A stretch of 45,094 nt of DNA from an uncultured Prevotella sp. (GTDB taxonomy: Bacteria; Bacteroidota; Bacteroidia; Bacteroidales; Bacteroidaceae). Positions 24,858-35,600 of this stretch are shown here, in pieces; position 1 is the stretch's first letter; each line of letters opens with the position of its first letter. A program made the position numbers and the translations under genes. The stretch covers positions 1 to 45,094 of the forward strand of contig CAJOGK010000008.1 of assembly GCA_905234145.1 (NCBI GenBank). Direction: 5' to 3'. Under the pieces are notes generated by a model that saw only the letters and a list, made by a program, of their open reading frames with translations, was not told where the DNA came from and did no database searches.

Positions 24858-26108
24858 TTAGACCAAAGGAAGTTCGATCCAGAATGTAGAGCCTTTACCC
24901 AATTTAGACTCGACACCAATCTGACCGCCAAGGTTATTGATATGCGATTTGGCTACAGACAAGCCCAAACCAGTTCCTGGGATATACTCGTCCACCTTAA
25001 CAAAACGTTCGAAGATACGCTGCTGATCTTGCTCTGCAATACCCTTACCCGTATCACGAACAAAGATACGAAGATGATCACCTTCATTCAACTCATAACC
25101 AAGCGTGATACTTCCCTTATCTGTAAACTTCAATGCATTTTCCATCAAGTTATGTACAGCCTCAGTTAATTTGGCAGCATCGGTGGTAATCATCAATTCC
25201 GGATATGGGAATTCTGTGATCAGAACCAATACACTAGGATCCATAAGCGGTGCAAACGAATCAGCAATCTGTTTCAACAGTGAAACGACATCCGTCTGAG
25301 AGCGTACAAGACTCTTCGCCTCTGCCTCAACCTTCGACATACTTACCAGACCATCAATAATCTGCAGCAACTTATGGTTGTTCATGCGGATTTGCTCAAT
25401 CAATTGGTTGCGGTCTTCCTCACTTTCCACTACAGGTAGCAAATCAGCAAAACCAACAATTGCATTCAAAGGCGTACGAATCTCATGACCCATATTGGCA
25501 AGGAAAGCAGTCTTTAAGCGATCGCTCTCCTCTGCCCTGTTACGGGCATTGATAAGATCAATCTCCATCTTTTTCTGCTCATCGATACGCATAGATGTCC
25601 CCACAATCTTAGTAGGGTGCCCCTCATCATCTCTAGCTGCTATCGTAGCATAACTTTCCTCCCAATACATCATGCCGGCAGTATTTATCTTAACCCTGTA
25701 TACCTGATGGTAGAAACTGGTGCGTCCCGTGAGAAGTTCTTCCAAAGCAGCCTTTACACGCTCACTGTCACTTTTCTCCAAATACTCCCACATCATATCT
25801 ATCGGAGTATCAGGGGTTGTGGTATAACTATTCTTGCCATTCCTGAAATCATCATCATAGGAGCACAATCGCTTTATAGGATCCATGTGCCACGTCGCAA
25901 TTTTCATGGCACGCAAAATAAACTCATACTCAATATTACTCTGGCGAGCCTTATCAAGTTCTATGAGTTCATTCTTTAGTTTTATACCAGAGCGACGCTG
26001 AAGAAAAGCAGTCACAATCAGCAGCACCAGTAACAAGATACCGATGCCCCATAAGATGGGTACGAGATACGTGTTCTCGGTCTGTGTATATAAGAGTAAT
26101 CCTATCAT
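24858..26108 (-). CDS. Membrane histidine kinase with PAS-like domain
   Basis: This 416-residue sensor kinase has one membrane helix near the N-terminus (about 15-38). A PAS-like domain follows (about 62-180, with MYWEESYATIAARDDEGHPTKIVGT). The dimerisation/phosphoacceptor helix FLANMGHEIRTPLNAIVGF carries His208, followed by a complete HATPase with DTGKGIAEQDQQRIFERF and GTGLGLSVAKSHINNLGG. There is almost no periplasmic part, so the signal is likely internal. No response regulator gene lies beside it, so its partner is elsewhere. It is divergent from the rRNA methyltransferase gene. Confidence 0.92.
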   Translation of the reverse strand: MIGLLLYTQTENTYLVPILWGIGILLLVLLIVTAFLQRRSGIKLKNELIELDKARQSNIEYEFILRAMKIATWHMDPIKRLCSYDDDFRNGKNSYTTTPDTPIDMMWEYLEKSDSERVKAALEELLTGRTSFYHQVYRVKINTAGMMYWEESYATIAARDDEGHPTKIVGTSMRIDEQKKMEIDLINARNRAEESDRLKTAFLANMGHEIRTPLNAIVGFADLLPVVESEEDRNQLIEQIRMNNHKLLQIIDGLVSMSKVEAEAKSLVRSQTDVVSLLKQIADSFAPLMDPSVLVLITEFPYPELMITTDAAKLTEAVHNLMENALKFTDKGSITLGYELNEGDHLRIFVRDTGKGIAEQDQQRIFERFVKVDEYIPGTGLGLSVAKSHINNLGGQIGVESKLGKGSTFWIELPLV

Positions 26109-26238
26109 AGATTCCGAATTGTCGACAAAAGTAGCTATTTTATTTGAAAATACATCATTTTAGGTCTTATTTTTCACAAAAACAATCAATTTTTGTTAGA
26201 TTAACACTAAAAAATAGTATTTTTTAATGAACTTACAT

Positions 26239-26246
26239 TAACTTTG
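26239..26246 (+). promoter_or_regulatory. -7 element of the rRNA methyltransferase gene
   Basis: TAACTTTG lies 23 bases before the ATG at 26270 and matches TAnnTTTG fully. Confidence 0.65.
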
Positions 26247-26269
26247 CACGCTGTAATTACATATATTAA

Positions 26270-27775
26270 ATGGAACAAAGTTTTGAATTGATCGCCAAAA
26301 CGTTTATGGGACTGGAACCTATACTGGCGAAAGAGCTGACCCAACTGGGGGCTAATGATGTAACAATCGGTAGACGAATGGTATCGTTTACAGGTGACAA
26401 AGAAATGATGTATCGTGCCAATTTCCAATTGCATACGGCCATCAGAATCCTCAAACCCATCCGTCATTTTAATGCCAAGAGCGCAGATGACGTGTATGAG
26501 GAAATCAAAAAAATAGATTGGACTGATTTTTTAGGGACGGATAAGACCTTTACGGTCGACTCTGTTGTTTTTTCAGAGGAGTTCCGTCACTCTAAATTCG
26601 TTTCTTATAAGGTAAAAGATGCTATTGTCGACCAATTCAGGGAAAAGACAGGCAAGCGCCCCAATATTTCAGTGGCGAATCCTGATATTCGTCTGAACAT
26701 CCATATAGCAGATGACAAATGTACACTGAGTCTGGATTCCAGTGGCGAATCATTGCATCGCAGAGGCTATCGTCAGGAAAGCGTGGATGCACCTCTTAAT
26801 GAAGTATTGGCAGCAGGCATGATCTTATTGTCTGGTTGGCAGGGGGATACAGATTTCATCGACCCCATGTGTGGTAGTGGTACATTGCTGATCGAAGCAG
26901 CCCTGATTGCCAAGAACATGGCGCCTGGACTATTCCGTAAAGAATATGCATTCGAGAAATGGCCTGATTTCGATGCAGACCTTTTCGATGAGATTTATAA
27001 CGACGAGTCACAAGAACGTGAATTCAATCATCATATCTACGGGTACGATATCGACATCAAAGCTGTCAATACTGCACGTTTGAATGCCAAAGCCGCAGGA
27101 TTATCAAACATCATCACAATTGAGCAGCAAGATTTCAAGGAATTTACGCAGCCCAAGAACAAGAGCGTGATCATTACGAATCCTCCTTATGGCGAGCGTA
27201 TCTCCACACCTGATTTGCTGGGTACATACCGTATGATAGGTGAACGGCTAAAGCATCAGTTCAAAGGTAATGACGCCTGGATTCTCAGCTACCGGGAGGA
27301 GTGCTTTGAGCAAATTGGTTTGAAACCAAGCATCAAAATACCTCTTTACAATGGCAGCTTGGAATGCGAATTCCGTAAATACCAGATGTTTGACGGGAAA
27401 TTAAAAGACTTCCGTTCTGAAGGTGGTGTTGTCAAGACGGACGATGAAAAACGCCAGATGGCTGAGAAACATCGTTTCAAAAAAGAACGTGAATTCAAAA
27501 AACGCTTGGAGGAACAGGAGGAAAACGAAGAAGCAGACATTCGTTCATTCACTTTCCATCGTCATGACTTGAATGATGACAAACGTAATGAGCGTAGAAG
27601 CCGCAGAGAATATGATCGCGAAGATCGGGAGGATCGCAGAAATCGCAAGGGGGACTACAAGGGTAGTGCCAACAAGGGCGGGCATGAACGCTTTGACCGT
27701 AGTGGAAAAAGTCGCTCGTTCGGAAAGGGCAAGGACTATGGCAAAAATAAAAGGAAATTTAATAATGAAGAATAA
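26270..27775 (+). CDS. rlmL: THUMP-domain 23S rRNA guanine methyltransferase (RlmL-like)
   Basis: This 501-residue SAM-dependent RNA methyltransferase has an N-terminal ferredoxin-like/THUMP part (about 1-155). The catalytic domain has the SAM loop DPMCGSGTLLIEAA and the active-site motif TNPPYGERIS (Asn304). In enterobacteria the related RlmL methylates G2445 of 23S rRNA. The exact target here is inferred. From about residue 410 the protein carries a charged tail rich in Arg, Lys, Asp and Glu (HRHDLNDDKRNERRSRREYD onward, ending KNKRKFNNEE). This looks disordered and may bind RNA. The last 11 bases overlap the start of the DPP IV gene. Confidence 0.87.
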   Translation: MEQSFELIAKTFMGLEPILAKELTQLGANDVTIGRRMVSFTGDKEMMYRANFQLHTAIRILKPIRHFNAKSADDVYEEIKKIDWTDFLGTDKTFTVDSVVFSEEFRHSKFVSYKVKDAIVDQFREKTGKRPNISVANPDIRLNIHIADDKCTLSLDSSGESLHRRGYRQESVDAPLNEVLAAGMILLSGWQGDTDFIDPMCGSGTLLIEAALIAKNMAPGLFRKEYAFEKWPDFDADLFDEIYNDESQEREFNHHIYGYDIDIKAVNTARLNAKAAGLSNIITIEQQDFKEFTQPKNKSVIITNPPYGERISTPDLLGTYRMIGERLKHQFKGNDAWILSYREECFEQIGLKPSIKIPLYNGSLECEFRKYQMFDGKLKDFRSEGGVVKTDDEKRQMAEKHRFKKEREFKKRLEEQEENEEADIRSFTFHRHDLNDDKRNERRSRREYDREDREDRRNRKGDYKGSANKGGHERFDRSGKSRSFGKGKDYGKNKRKFNNEE

Positions 27776-29924
27776 TCTGTTTCGAATAGCAATCGTTCTT
27801 TTGGTCATCATAGGATTATTCGCCCCAACCATCATGTGTGCTCAGAATAAGCTTTTCAGCCTCGAAGACTTGAATTTTGGCGGTACGAATTATTTTCGGA
27901 TGCAACCCCAGAATCTATATATCACCTGGTGGGGAGAGCAGTTGATGTATCAAGATGCTGAAAGCGGTGGTACCATCGACAATAAGGGACAGAAGAAGCA
28001 ACTATTTACACTTGATGAAGTTAATGAGGCCCTTAAAGGCAAATCTGCAAAGATTCGGAATGCCTTCTATGCTTCATATCCTTATCCCGACCAACCATTG
28101 GTATTGCTCAGAAGCGACAGTGTTCAGGTGCTCTATAACTTCATAACACACGATTTCGGGTGTATCCAACAGATTCCGGGAAGTTCAAATCGTGACTGGA
28201 ATAAGGTGTCGCGTGCACTTGCCTATACAAAAGGGCATCAGTTGTACGTAAAAGATGGCTACGACCGTGAGTACCAACTCACAACGGATGGCTCTCGCGA
28301 AATTGTATACGGACAGAGTGTTCATCGAAATGAGTTTGGCATCGAGAAGGGTACATTCTGGAGTCCTGATGGTAGCAAACTCGCCTTTTACAGAATGGAT
28401 CAGAGTATGGTCGCTGATTACCCACAAGTGGATATTTTCCCACGTGAGGCGACCTATGAGCCCGATAAATATCCGATGGCTGGTATGACATCACACCAAG
28501 TTACAGTTGGTGTCTATGACCTTCAAACTCAGAACACGATCTATCTGAAGGCTGGAGATCCTACAGACCGTTATTTCACAAACATTGCATGGAGTCCTGA
28601 CAATAAGACAATCTACATGTTTGAGCTGAACAGAGATCAAAACGACTCTAGGTTAGTAGCTTACGATGCAGAAACTGGTGACAAAATAGCAGAACTCTAT
28701 CGTGAGACCTCTGATAAATATGTCGAGCCCCAACATCCCATTGTATTCTTGCCATGGGATGCATCAAAGTTCATCATGCAAAGTCAGAAAGATGGTTATA
28801 ACCACCTCTATTTATTTGATAAGACTGGTCAACAGTTGACGCAGCTTACGCAAGGCAATTGGGTGGTTATGGATGTTTTAGGTTTTAATACCAAAGACAA
28901 GAGTATGATCATTGCCAGCAACGAAAAGCATCCGCTGCAACGCAACCTCTATGCCGTAAATATCAAAAATGGCAAGCGCACGGCATTAGATAACCAACGG
29001 GGTGTACACAATGGCGTATTATCCGCTAACGGAACGCTTCTTTACGACAAGTATTCTGAGCCAGATGTTCCTCGTTGCATTGAAGTGGCAAGCACCACGA
29101 AAAATCAGCGTTACCAACTTCTAAACGCTGAAGATCCCTGGAAAGATTATCAGCAACCCATCTTCGAATCTGGCAATATTAAAGCTGCAGATGGGGTGAC
29201 TGACCTTTATTACAGAATGGTAAAACCCCACGACTTTGATGCCTCAAAGAGCTATCCTACGGTGGTTTATGTCTATGGTGGACCTCATGCCCATAACGTA
29301 GCAGCATCATGGCATTGGTCAAGTCGTTCGTGGGAAACCTATATGGCTCAAAAAGGCTATGTGCTTTTTATCCTCGACAATAGAGGCACTGAAAATCGTG
29401 GACTTGACTTTGAACAAGCGACTTTCCACCAGTTAGGACAAATCGAGATGCAAGACCAGATGAAAGGTGTGGAATTCTTAAAGACCCTGCCATATATTGA
29501 CATGAATCGTTTAGGCGTACATGGATGGTCGTTTGGAGGTTTTATGACGATTTCACTGATAACCAACTACCCCGAAGTATTCAAGGTAGGTGTAGCAGGA
29601 GGACCTGTCATCGATTGGAAATGGTATGAAATCATGTATGGGGAACGCTACATGGGCACACCCCAGAATAATCCTGAAGGTTATCAGAAAAGCAGTCTGA
29701 TCTCTAAAGCCAAGAATCTAAAGGGCAAACTTCAGATTATCACTGGCTATAACGATCCTACTGTAGTACCTCAGCACTGTTTGTCGTTCCTCGACGCTTG
29801 TATTAAAGCAGGTACACAACCCGATTTCTTTGCTTATCCTGGCGAGGGTCATAATATGCGTGGCCATGCCAGTGTACATCTGCATGAACGAATCACCCAG
29901 TATTTTGAAGATTATCTCAAATAA
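27765..29924 (+). CDS. Dipeptidyl peptidase IV-type serine peptidase (S9)
   Basis: This secreted or periplasmic peptidase removes dipeptides from peptide N-termini, usually after Pro or Ala, and helps use protein in the gut. From the ATG at 27765 it is 719 residues. It has a signal peptide (MKNNLFRIAIVLLVIIGLFA, then CAQ), a DPP IV beta-propeller domain and an alpha/beta-hydrolase catalytic domain. The triad is Ser589 in HGWSFGGF, Asp664 in GYNDPTV and His696 in GEGHNM. A longer reading frame runs upstream through the methyltransferase tail, but the signal peptide fixes the start here. The 11-base overlap with the methyltransferase gene suggests joint transcription. Confidence 0.92.
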   Translation: MKNNLFRIAIVLLVIIGLFAPTIMCAQNKLFSLEDLNFGGTNYFRMQPQNLYITWWGEQLMYQDAESGGTIDNKGQKKQLFTLDEVNEALKGKSAKIRNAFYASYPYPDQPLVLLRSDSVQVLYNFITHDFGCIQQIPGSSNRDWNKVSRALAYTKGHQLYVKDGYDREYQLTTDGSREIVYGQSVHRNEFGIEKGTFWSPDGSKLAFYRMDQSMVADYPQVDIFPREATYEPDKYPMAGMTSHQVTVGVYDLQTQNTIYLKAGDPTDRYFTNIAWSPDNKTIYMFELNRDQNDSRLVAYDAETGDKIAELYRETSDKYVEPQHPIVFLPWDASKFIMQSQKDGYNHLYLFDKTGQQLTQLTQGNWVVMDVLGFNTKDKSMIIASNEKHPLQRNLYAVNIKNGKRTALDNQRGVHNGVLSANGTLLYDKYSEPDVPRCIEVASTTKNQRYQLLNAEDPWKDYQQPIFESGNIKAADGVTDLYYRMVKPHDFDASKSYPTVVYVYGGPHAHNVAASWHWSSRSWETYMAQKGYVLFILDNRGTENRGLDFEQATFHQLGQIEMQDQMKGVEFLKTLPYIDMNRLGVHGWSFGGFMTISLITNYPEVFKVGVAGGPVIDWKWYEIMYGERYMGTPQNNPEGYQKSSLISKAKNLKGKLQIITGYNDPTVVPQHCLSFLDACIKAGTQPDFFAYPGEGHNMRGHASVHLHERITQYFEDYLK

Positions 29925-29955
29925 ATAGTAAATTCGTAAATCGTAAATCGTAAAT
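29925..29955 (+). repeat. GTAAAT(C) tandem repeat upstream of purD
   Basis: GTAAATTCGTAAATCGTAAA continues with TCGTAAAT and fills the whole gap between the DPP IV stop and the purD ATG. The repeat unit TCGTAAA occurs three times. The same family is found inside GH31 and the metal ATPase. Confidence 0.7.
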
Positions 29956-31224
29956 ATGAAGATCTTATTATTAGGAAGTGGCGGACGTGAACACGCCCTT
30001 GCATGGAAAATAGCCCAGAGTAAGAAATGTACTCAACTCTACATTGCACCAGGCAATGCGGGCACAAGTAATTGTGGCGAGAATGTCGCTATGAAAGCCG
30101 ATGATTTCGAAGCAATCAAACAGTTTTGTGTGGACAAAGCCATCAATATGGTTGTTGTAGGCCCGGAGGACCCGCTCGTAAAAGGCATCTACGATGATTT
30201 AAAAGCTGATGCCCGCACAAAAGACATCCCCGTTATTGGTCCTTCTAAGGCGGGTGCCGTTCTCGAAGGATCGAAAGATTTCGCCAAAGGTTTTATGCAG
30301 CGTCATAACATCCCTACTGCTAAATATCAGACGTTCGATGGCGAGCATCTTTCAGAAGGCCTGGCTTTTCTGGAAACACTCGAAGCTCCTTATGTTCTGA
30401 AGGCCGATGGCCTCTGTGCTGGTAAAGGTGTACTCATCTTGCCCACGCTTGATGAGGCGAAGAAAGAGCTGAAAGAGATGCTTGGTGGCATGTTTGGAAA
30501 TGCATCCTCACAAGTTGTTATTGAAGAGTTCTTGAGTGGTATAGAGTGTTCTGTGTTTGTGCTGACGGATGGTCAACATTATAAGATTCTGCCCGAAGCT
30601 AAGGATTATAAGCGTATTGGCGAGCACGATACAGGTCTGAATACAGGTGGTATGGGCAGTGTGACACCCGTTCCTTTTGCCACCAAAGAGTGGATGCAGA
30701 AAGTTGAGGATCGTATTATCCGTCCTACTGTCGAAGGACTTGCCTCAGAGCATATCGACTATAAAGGTTTTATCTTCTTTGGTCTTATCAATGTCAAAGG
30801 CGAGCCTATGGTCATTGAGTACAACTGCAGAATGGGCGATCCTGAGACAGAGAGTGTGATGTTACGCCTTAAAAGCGATATCGTTGATCTGTTCGAAGGC
30901 GTAGCAGCTGGCAATCTTGATACAAAACCCATTGAGTTCGACCCTCGTGCAGCTGTTTGTGTAATGCTGGTAAGCGGTGGCTATCCTCAAGCATATCAAA
31001 AAGGATATCCCATCACTGGTATCGACCAGGTAGAAGGTTCTATTGTCTTCCATAGCGGTACAGCTTTAAAAGATGGCGAGATCGTAACAGCAGGTGGACG
31101 TGTGATTGCTGTCAGCAGTTATGGTAAGGATAAGGAAGAAGCCCTTCAAAAATCGTTCGAAGAAGCTCAAAAGATACAATTTACAGACAAATACTTCCGT
31201 CGCGATATAGGTGCTGATCTATGA
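29956..31224 (+). CDS. purD: Phosphoribosylamine-glycine ligase (PurD)
   Basis: This 422-residue cytoplasmic enzyme joins glycine to phosphoribosylamine in purine synthesis. The N-terminal domain starts [20 protein letters not shown]. The ATP-grasp region has [34 protein letters not shown] and the metal-binding [14 protein letters not shown]. Its length is normal for the family. It is preceded by a repeat-filled gap after the peptidase gene, and its stop overlaps the ATG of the next membrane-protein gene (ATGA at 31221-31224), so the two are translationally coupled. Confidence 0.97.
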   Translation: MKILLLGSGGREHALAWKIAQSKKCTQLYIAPGNAGTSNCGENVAMKADDFEAIKQFCVDKAINMVVVGPEDPLVKGIYDDLKADARTKDIPVIGPSKAGAVLEGSKDFAKGFMQRHNIPTAKYQTFDGEHLSEGLAFLETLEAPYVLKADGLCAGKGVLILPTLDEAKKELKEMLGGMFGNASSQVVIEEFLSGIECSVFVLTDGQHYKILPEAKDYKRIGEHDTGLNTGGMGSVTPVPFATKEWMQKVEDRIIRPTVEGLASEHIDYKGFIFFGLINVKGEPMVIEYNCRMGDPETESVMLRLKSDIVDLFEGVAAGNLDTKPIEFDPRAAVCVMLVSGGYPQAYQKGYPITGIDQVEGSIVFHSGTALKDGEIVTAGGRVIAVSSYGKDKEEALQKSFEEAQKIQFTDKYFRRDIGADL

Positions 31225-32162
31225 TCAAACGCATACAGAACAAGGTGGCAGAAAGTCGACTGACGCTTCCCGTCACCATGACATATAGCATCGTCATTTG
31301 GCTATTGGCAGGACTGATAAAGGAGAACTGGTGGATACAGTTCTCCTGTTTCCTGTTAGCTGTCTATTTAATGCTATTATTAAACAATGAGAATGTACTC
31401 GTTCGTGTTTACAGCCGTTCTGTATCCTCCACTTATGCTATACTTTTTTGTATGGCTGTCTCATTGATGCCGTCTGTTTCTGGTGCTATCATAAATTTAC
31501 TGATAATTGTCTCCCTGTCGCTGTTATACAGATGTTACCAAGACAAGTGTTCGCCAGGCCTGACTTTCTATTCTTTCTTATGCCTTGGCATAGCCAGTTT
31601 GGTAGATATCAGGATTTTCCTTTTTCTGCCCGTCTATTGGGTAACGATGATGATATTCATGTATTCATTCAGCCTGCGAACCTTTATGGCATCACTGATC
31701 GGACTTGTGACACCTTATTGGATGACAGGTGCATGGTATCTTATCTGGGGAGGTGGTCAATCATTAATCATTCAACATTTCAGCGATCTTAAGAATATTG
31801 AGCTGTCTTTTTCCTATTCGACTATAGTCTTGCCCCAAATGTTGCTGGTTGGTTTCATACTTGTATTGTTCCTGATTGGCGCTATCCATTTTATAATCAC
31901 AAGCTATCAGGATAAGATCAGGGTGCGTCAGATATACTACCATTTCATGTTGCTTGCTGTCTATTCCACCTTATTAATAATATTGCAACCTCAATTGTAC
32001 GATATTGCATTATTATATCTTATTATTGCAGTCAGTCCGATAATTGGCCACTTCTTCACGTTGAGCTGTTCCAGATTCAGTAACATCATGTTTTTAGTGT
32101 CTATTGGTCTTGCACTTATTCTAACAGCCTATAATTTATGGAGTTCATCATCAATTTCCTAA
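31221..32162 (+). CDS. Multi-helix membrane protein of unknown function
   Basis: This is a 313-residue integral membrane protein with about eight or nine hydrophobic helices and short charged loops. I recognise no family motif. The first part has [20 protein letters not shown], and the last helix is [20 protein letters not shown]. It overlaps purD by four bases and the next gene by 25 bases. The close linkage to purD and a YqaA-type protein suggests a conserved housekeeping envelope role, but this is not demonstrated. Confidence 0.7.
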   Translation: MIKRIQNKVAESRLTLPVTMTYSIVIWLLAGLIKENWWIQFSCFLLAVYLMLLLNNENVLVRVYSRSVSSTYAILFCMAVSLMPSVSGAIINLLIIVSLSLLYRCYQDKCSPGLTFYSFLCLGIASLVDIRIFLFLPVYWVTMMIFMYSFSLRTFMASLIGLVTPYWMTGAWYLIWGGGQSLIIQHFSDLKNIELSFSYSTIVLPQMLLVGFILVLFLIGAIHFIITSYQDKIRVRQIYYHFMLLAVYSTLLIILQPQLYDIALLYLIIAVSPIIGHFFTLSCSRFSNIMFLVSIGLALILTAYNLWSSSSIS

Positions 32163-32590
32163 CCCATTACGGCTATTGGGGTATGTTGGCTGCAGCTTTC
32201 CTGGCTGGTAGTTTTTTTCCTTTCTCCAGTGAGGCTGTGATGGTGGGACTGATGGCAACTGGTCTTGATCCATGGACACTGATGATCTATGGTACAGTAG
32301 GCAATGTTCTGGGATCGATTCTCAACTATTCTATTGGACGCATGGGAAAAATGGAGTGGATTGAGAAGTATCTTCATGTAAAAAAAGAAGATCTCGATAA
32401 AGCGCATCGCTTCATCGCAGGACATGGCTCATGGATTGGCTTTTTTGCATTCCTTCCTGTCTTGGGAAGTGCCATCACCATCGCTTTAGGACTCATGCGA
32501 TCGAATATTATGATCACTTTTATTGCTATCACGCTGGGTAAGATTTTCCGTTATATTATCTTAATTTACGGAGTAGGTTTGTTTATATAA
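32138..32590 (+). CDS. YqaA/DedA-type (VTT domain) membrane protein
   Basis: This 150-residue membrane protein has the small YqaA-type version of the DedA/VTT fold. It has an N-terminal helix pair (YGYWGMLAAAFLAGSFFPFSSE), a central GNVLGSILNYSIGR segment and a final pair around FLPVLGSAITIALGLMR. DedA proteins are implicated in lipid or ion movement across the inner membrane. The substrate here is unknown. The start lies 25 bases inside the previous gene, in another frame, supporting one transcript. Confidence 0.87.
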   Translation: MEFIINFLTHYGYWGMLAAAFLAGSFFPFSSEAVMVGLMATGLDPWTLMIYGTVGNVLGSILNYSIGRMGKMEWIEKYLHVKKEDLDKAHRFIAGHGSWIGFFAFLPVLGSAITIALGLMRSNIMITFIAITLGKIFRYIILIYGVGLFI

Positions 32591-32601
32591 CAATTTTTTC
32601 G

Positions 32602-32609
32602 TACCTTTG
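32602..32609 (+). promoter_or_regulatory. -7 element of the DUF2723 gene
   Basis: TACCTTTG lies 41 bases before the ATG of the large membrane protein. It is in the first intergenic gap after a run of overlapping genes. Confidence 0.65.
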
Positions 32610-32650
32610 CAGCACGGATTTGAATTAAACGATAAAAAATATAATTTCAA

Positions 32651-35600
32651 ATGAAACAATTCTTTGCTGAGCAAAATGGCAAAGCTCAATACAGACGAGT
32701 AGACAACACGCTGGGTTGGCTCACCTTTCTGATTGCTGCCTTTGTATATTGCTCCACCATTGAACCGACAGCTAGCTTCTGGGACTGTCCCGAATTCATC
32801 ACGACAGGTTACAAACTTGAAATCGGCCATCCCCCTGGGGCACCGTTCTTCATGCTTACTGCCAATCTTTTCTCGCAGTTTACCAGCGATGCCACACAAG
32901 TTGCCAAGATGGTAAACACGATGAGTGCCCTGCTGTCGGCCACGTGTATCCTTTTCCTGTTCTGGAGCATCACGCACCTCACGCGTCATCTGCTCATCGA
33001 CCGCTGGGAGGAGCTTTCATTAGCAAAACTGATTGCCATTGAGGCTTCAGGATTAGTAGGTGCGCTGATTTACACCTTTAGCGACACATTCTGGTTCTCT
33101 GCTGTCGAGGGCGAAGTATATGCCTATTCTTCAGCCTTTACAGCCGTGGTATTCTGGCTTATTCTGAAATGGGAAGACCATGCTGACGAACCTCACAGCG
33201 ACCGATGGTTGGTACTCATCATGTACATGACAGGCCTTTCTATTGGCGTACATCTTCTGAACCTGCTTTGTGTGCCGGCTATTGTTTTGGTATATTATTA
33301 CCGTCGGTTCCCTGATGCCAATTTGAAGGGTTCACTTATCGCCCTTGGCATTTCTACCGTCATTCTGGCTGCGGTACTCTATGGTGTCGTTCCTGGTATT
33401 ATCACAGTAGGAGGTTGGTTCGAGCTATTCTTTGTCAACATGCTCGGTATGCCTTTCAATACAGGCGAAATCATCTATATCATATTGTTAGTAGCTTGCG
33501 TCATCTGGGCTGTATACGAAACCCAGACACAGAAGCACAATATGACCATTCAGAACCTGGCTTTCTTGCTGTCTGTAGGTATGCTGGGTATTCCTTTCTA
33601 CGGATGGGGATGGTCTGCTTTTATCATCGGCATCATTGTACTGGCTATTCTCTGGTTCATACTTAAAATTTCGAAAGAGAAACAGCCACTGATCACGGCC
33701 CGCATGAAGAACACGATGTTGCTCTGCATGCTGATGCTCATGATTGGTTACTCTAGTTATGCGCTGATTGTAATCCGTTCTTCTGCCAATCCGCCTATGG
33801 ATCAGAACTCTCCTGAGGATATCTTCACTTTGGGCGACTATCTGGGGCGCGAACAATATGGCAATCGTCCTTTGTTCTATGGCCAAGCCTATACCTCACA
33901 GGTGGCGCTTGAGAACGACGGACAGTACTGTCGTCCTGTCATGACGGAAGGTAAACCTGTTTACCAGCGTAAGGAGAAGGCTTCGGCAGAAGAAAAAGAC
34001 GCCTACTTTGTGGTGCGTACCAAGGACGAATACAAATACGCCCAGAACATGTTGTTCCCTCGTATGTATGATGCAGGCCATACTGCTGCCTACGAGTCTT
34101 GGATGGGAGGTGTAGATGGAACCGAAGTTCCTTACGACCGTTGTGGTGAGCCGATCTCTGTCAAGATACCTTCACAATTCGAGAATATCCGGTTCTTCCT
34201 CTCCTATCAGTGCAACTTTATGTACTGGCGCTATTTCATGTGGAACTTTGCTGGTCGCCAGAACGATATTCAGGGAAATGGAGAATTGGAGCATGGCAAC
34301 TGGATTACAGGTATTCCATTTATCGACAATGCGCGTTTGGGCGACCAGGAGCTGTTACCCGATGATTTAAAAGAGAACAAAGGGCATAATGTTTTCTATT
34401 GTATGCCTTTGATTCTGGGACTTATCGGTTTATTCTGGCAAGCCTGGTACACACGCAAACGTACAATCACGGTTAATGGCACATCAAAAACCATCGATGA
34501 TCCTATTGGCATCCGTCAGTTCTGGGTAGTGTTCTTCCTGTTCTTTATGACTGGTCTTGCGATTGTCATCTACCTGAACCAGACACCTATGCAACCTCGT
34601 GAGCGCGATTATGCCTATGCAGGTTCGTTCTACGCATTTGCCATCTGGTGCGGTATGGGCGTAGCAGCCATTATCCATTGGTTAAGTGAACAGTTAAAGG
34701 TTAAAAACGAAAAGTCTGTGCTCACCATCGCTATCGTCGTTGGTATCGTCTGTCTGTTAGTGCCCATCCAGATGGTTTCACAAACATGGGACGATCACGA
34801 TCGCTCAGGCCGCTATACATGCCGTGACTTCGGACAGAACTATCTCATGACCCTTCAGGAAGAAGGCTATCCTATCATCTTCACCAATGGCGATAACGAT
34901 ACCTTCCCCTTGTGGTATAATCAGGATACAGAGGGATTCCGTACAGATGCGCGCGTATGTAACCTCTCCTATCTGCAGACCGACTGGTATATCGACCAGA
35001 TGCGCCGACCTGCATACGATTCGCCTTCTGTACCCATCAGTTGGAGCCGCTTAGAGTATTGTGCTGGCACAAATGAATACGTACAGGTTGATCCTTCACT
35101 CAAACAACAAGTATTGGAACTCTACCAGTCGCATCCTGAGGAAGCTCGCAACCAGTTTGGCGATGAGCCCTTCGAACTGAAGAATATTCTGAAGAACTGG
35201 GTTCGTTCTACCACAAAAGATTTCCACGTGATCCCAACTGATACAGTCTTCGTTACCATCGATAAAGACGCTGTTCGTCGCAGTGGCATGATGATGGCAT
35301 CAGATTCCATCCCCGACAAGATGGTTATCTCGCTCAAGGGTAAGGGTGCATTGTATAAAGGCGACCTGATGATGCTCGAAATGATAGCCAATGCCAACTG
35401 GGAGCGTCCTATTTATGTGGCACTCACTGTAGGTTCAGAGAATTACATGAATCTGGGCGATAACTTCGTACAGGAGGGATTGGCAAATCGTATTACGCCC
35501 TTTACCACCAATAAGCCTGGCGCTAAGAACTTTGATACAGAAAAGACATATAATAATGTCATGAACAAGTTCAAGTTCGGTGGTATTAACCAAAAGGGAA

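Noticed and set aside
27573..27764. Longer start for the DPP IV gene
   Set aside because: The added sequence is the methyltransferase tail read in another frame, and the signal peptide begins at 27765.
29925..29955. CRISPR-like array before purD
   Set aside because: The units are only 7-8 bases with no spacers; this is a simple tandem repeat.
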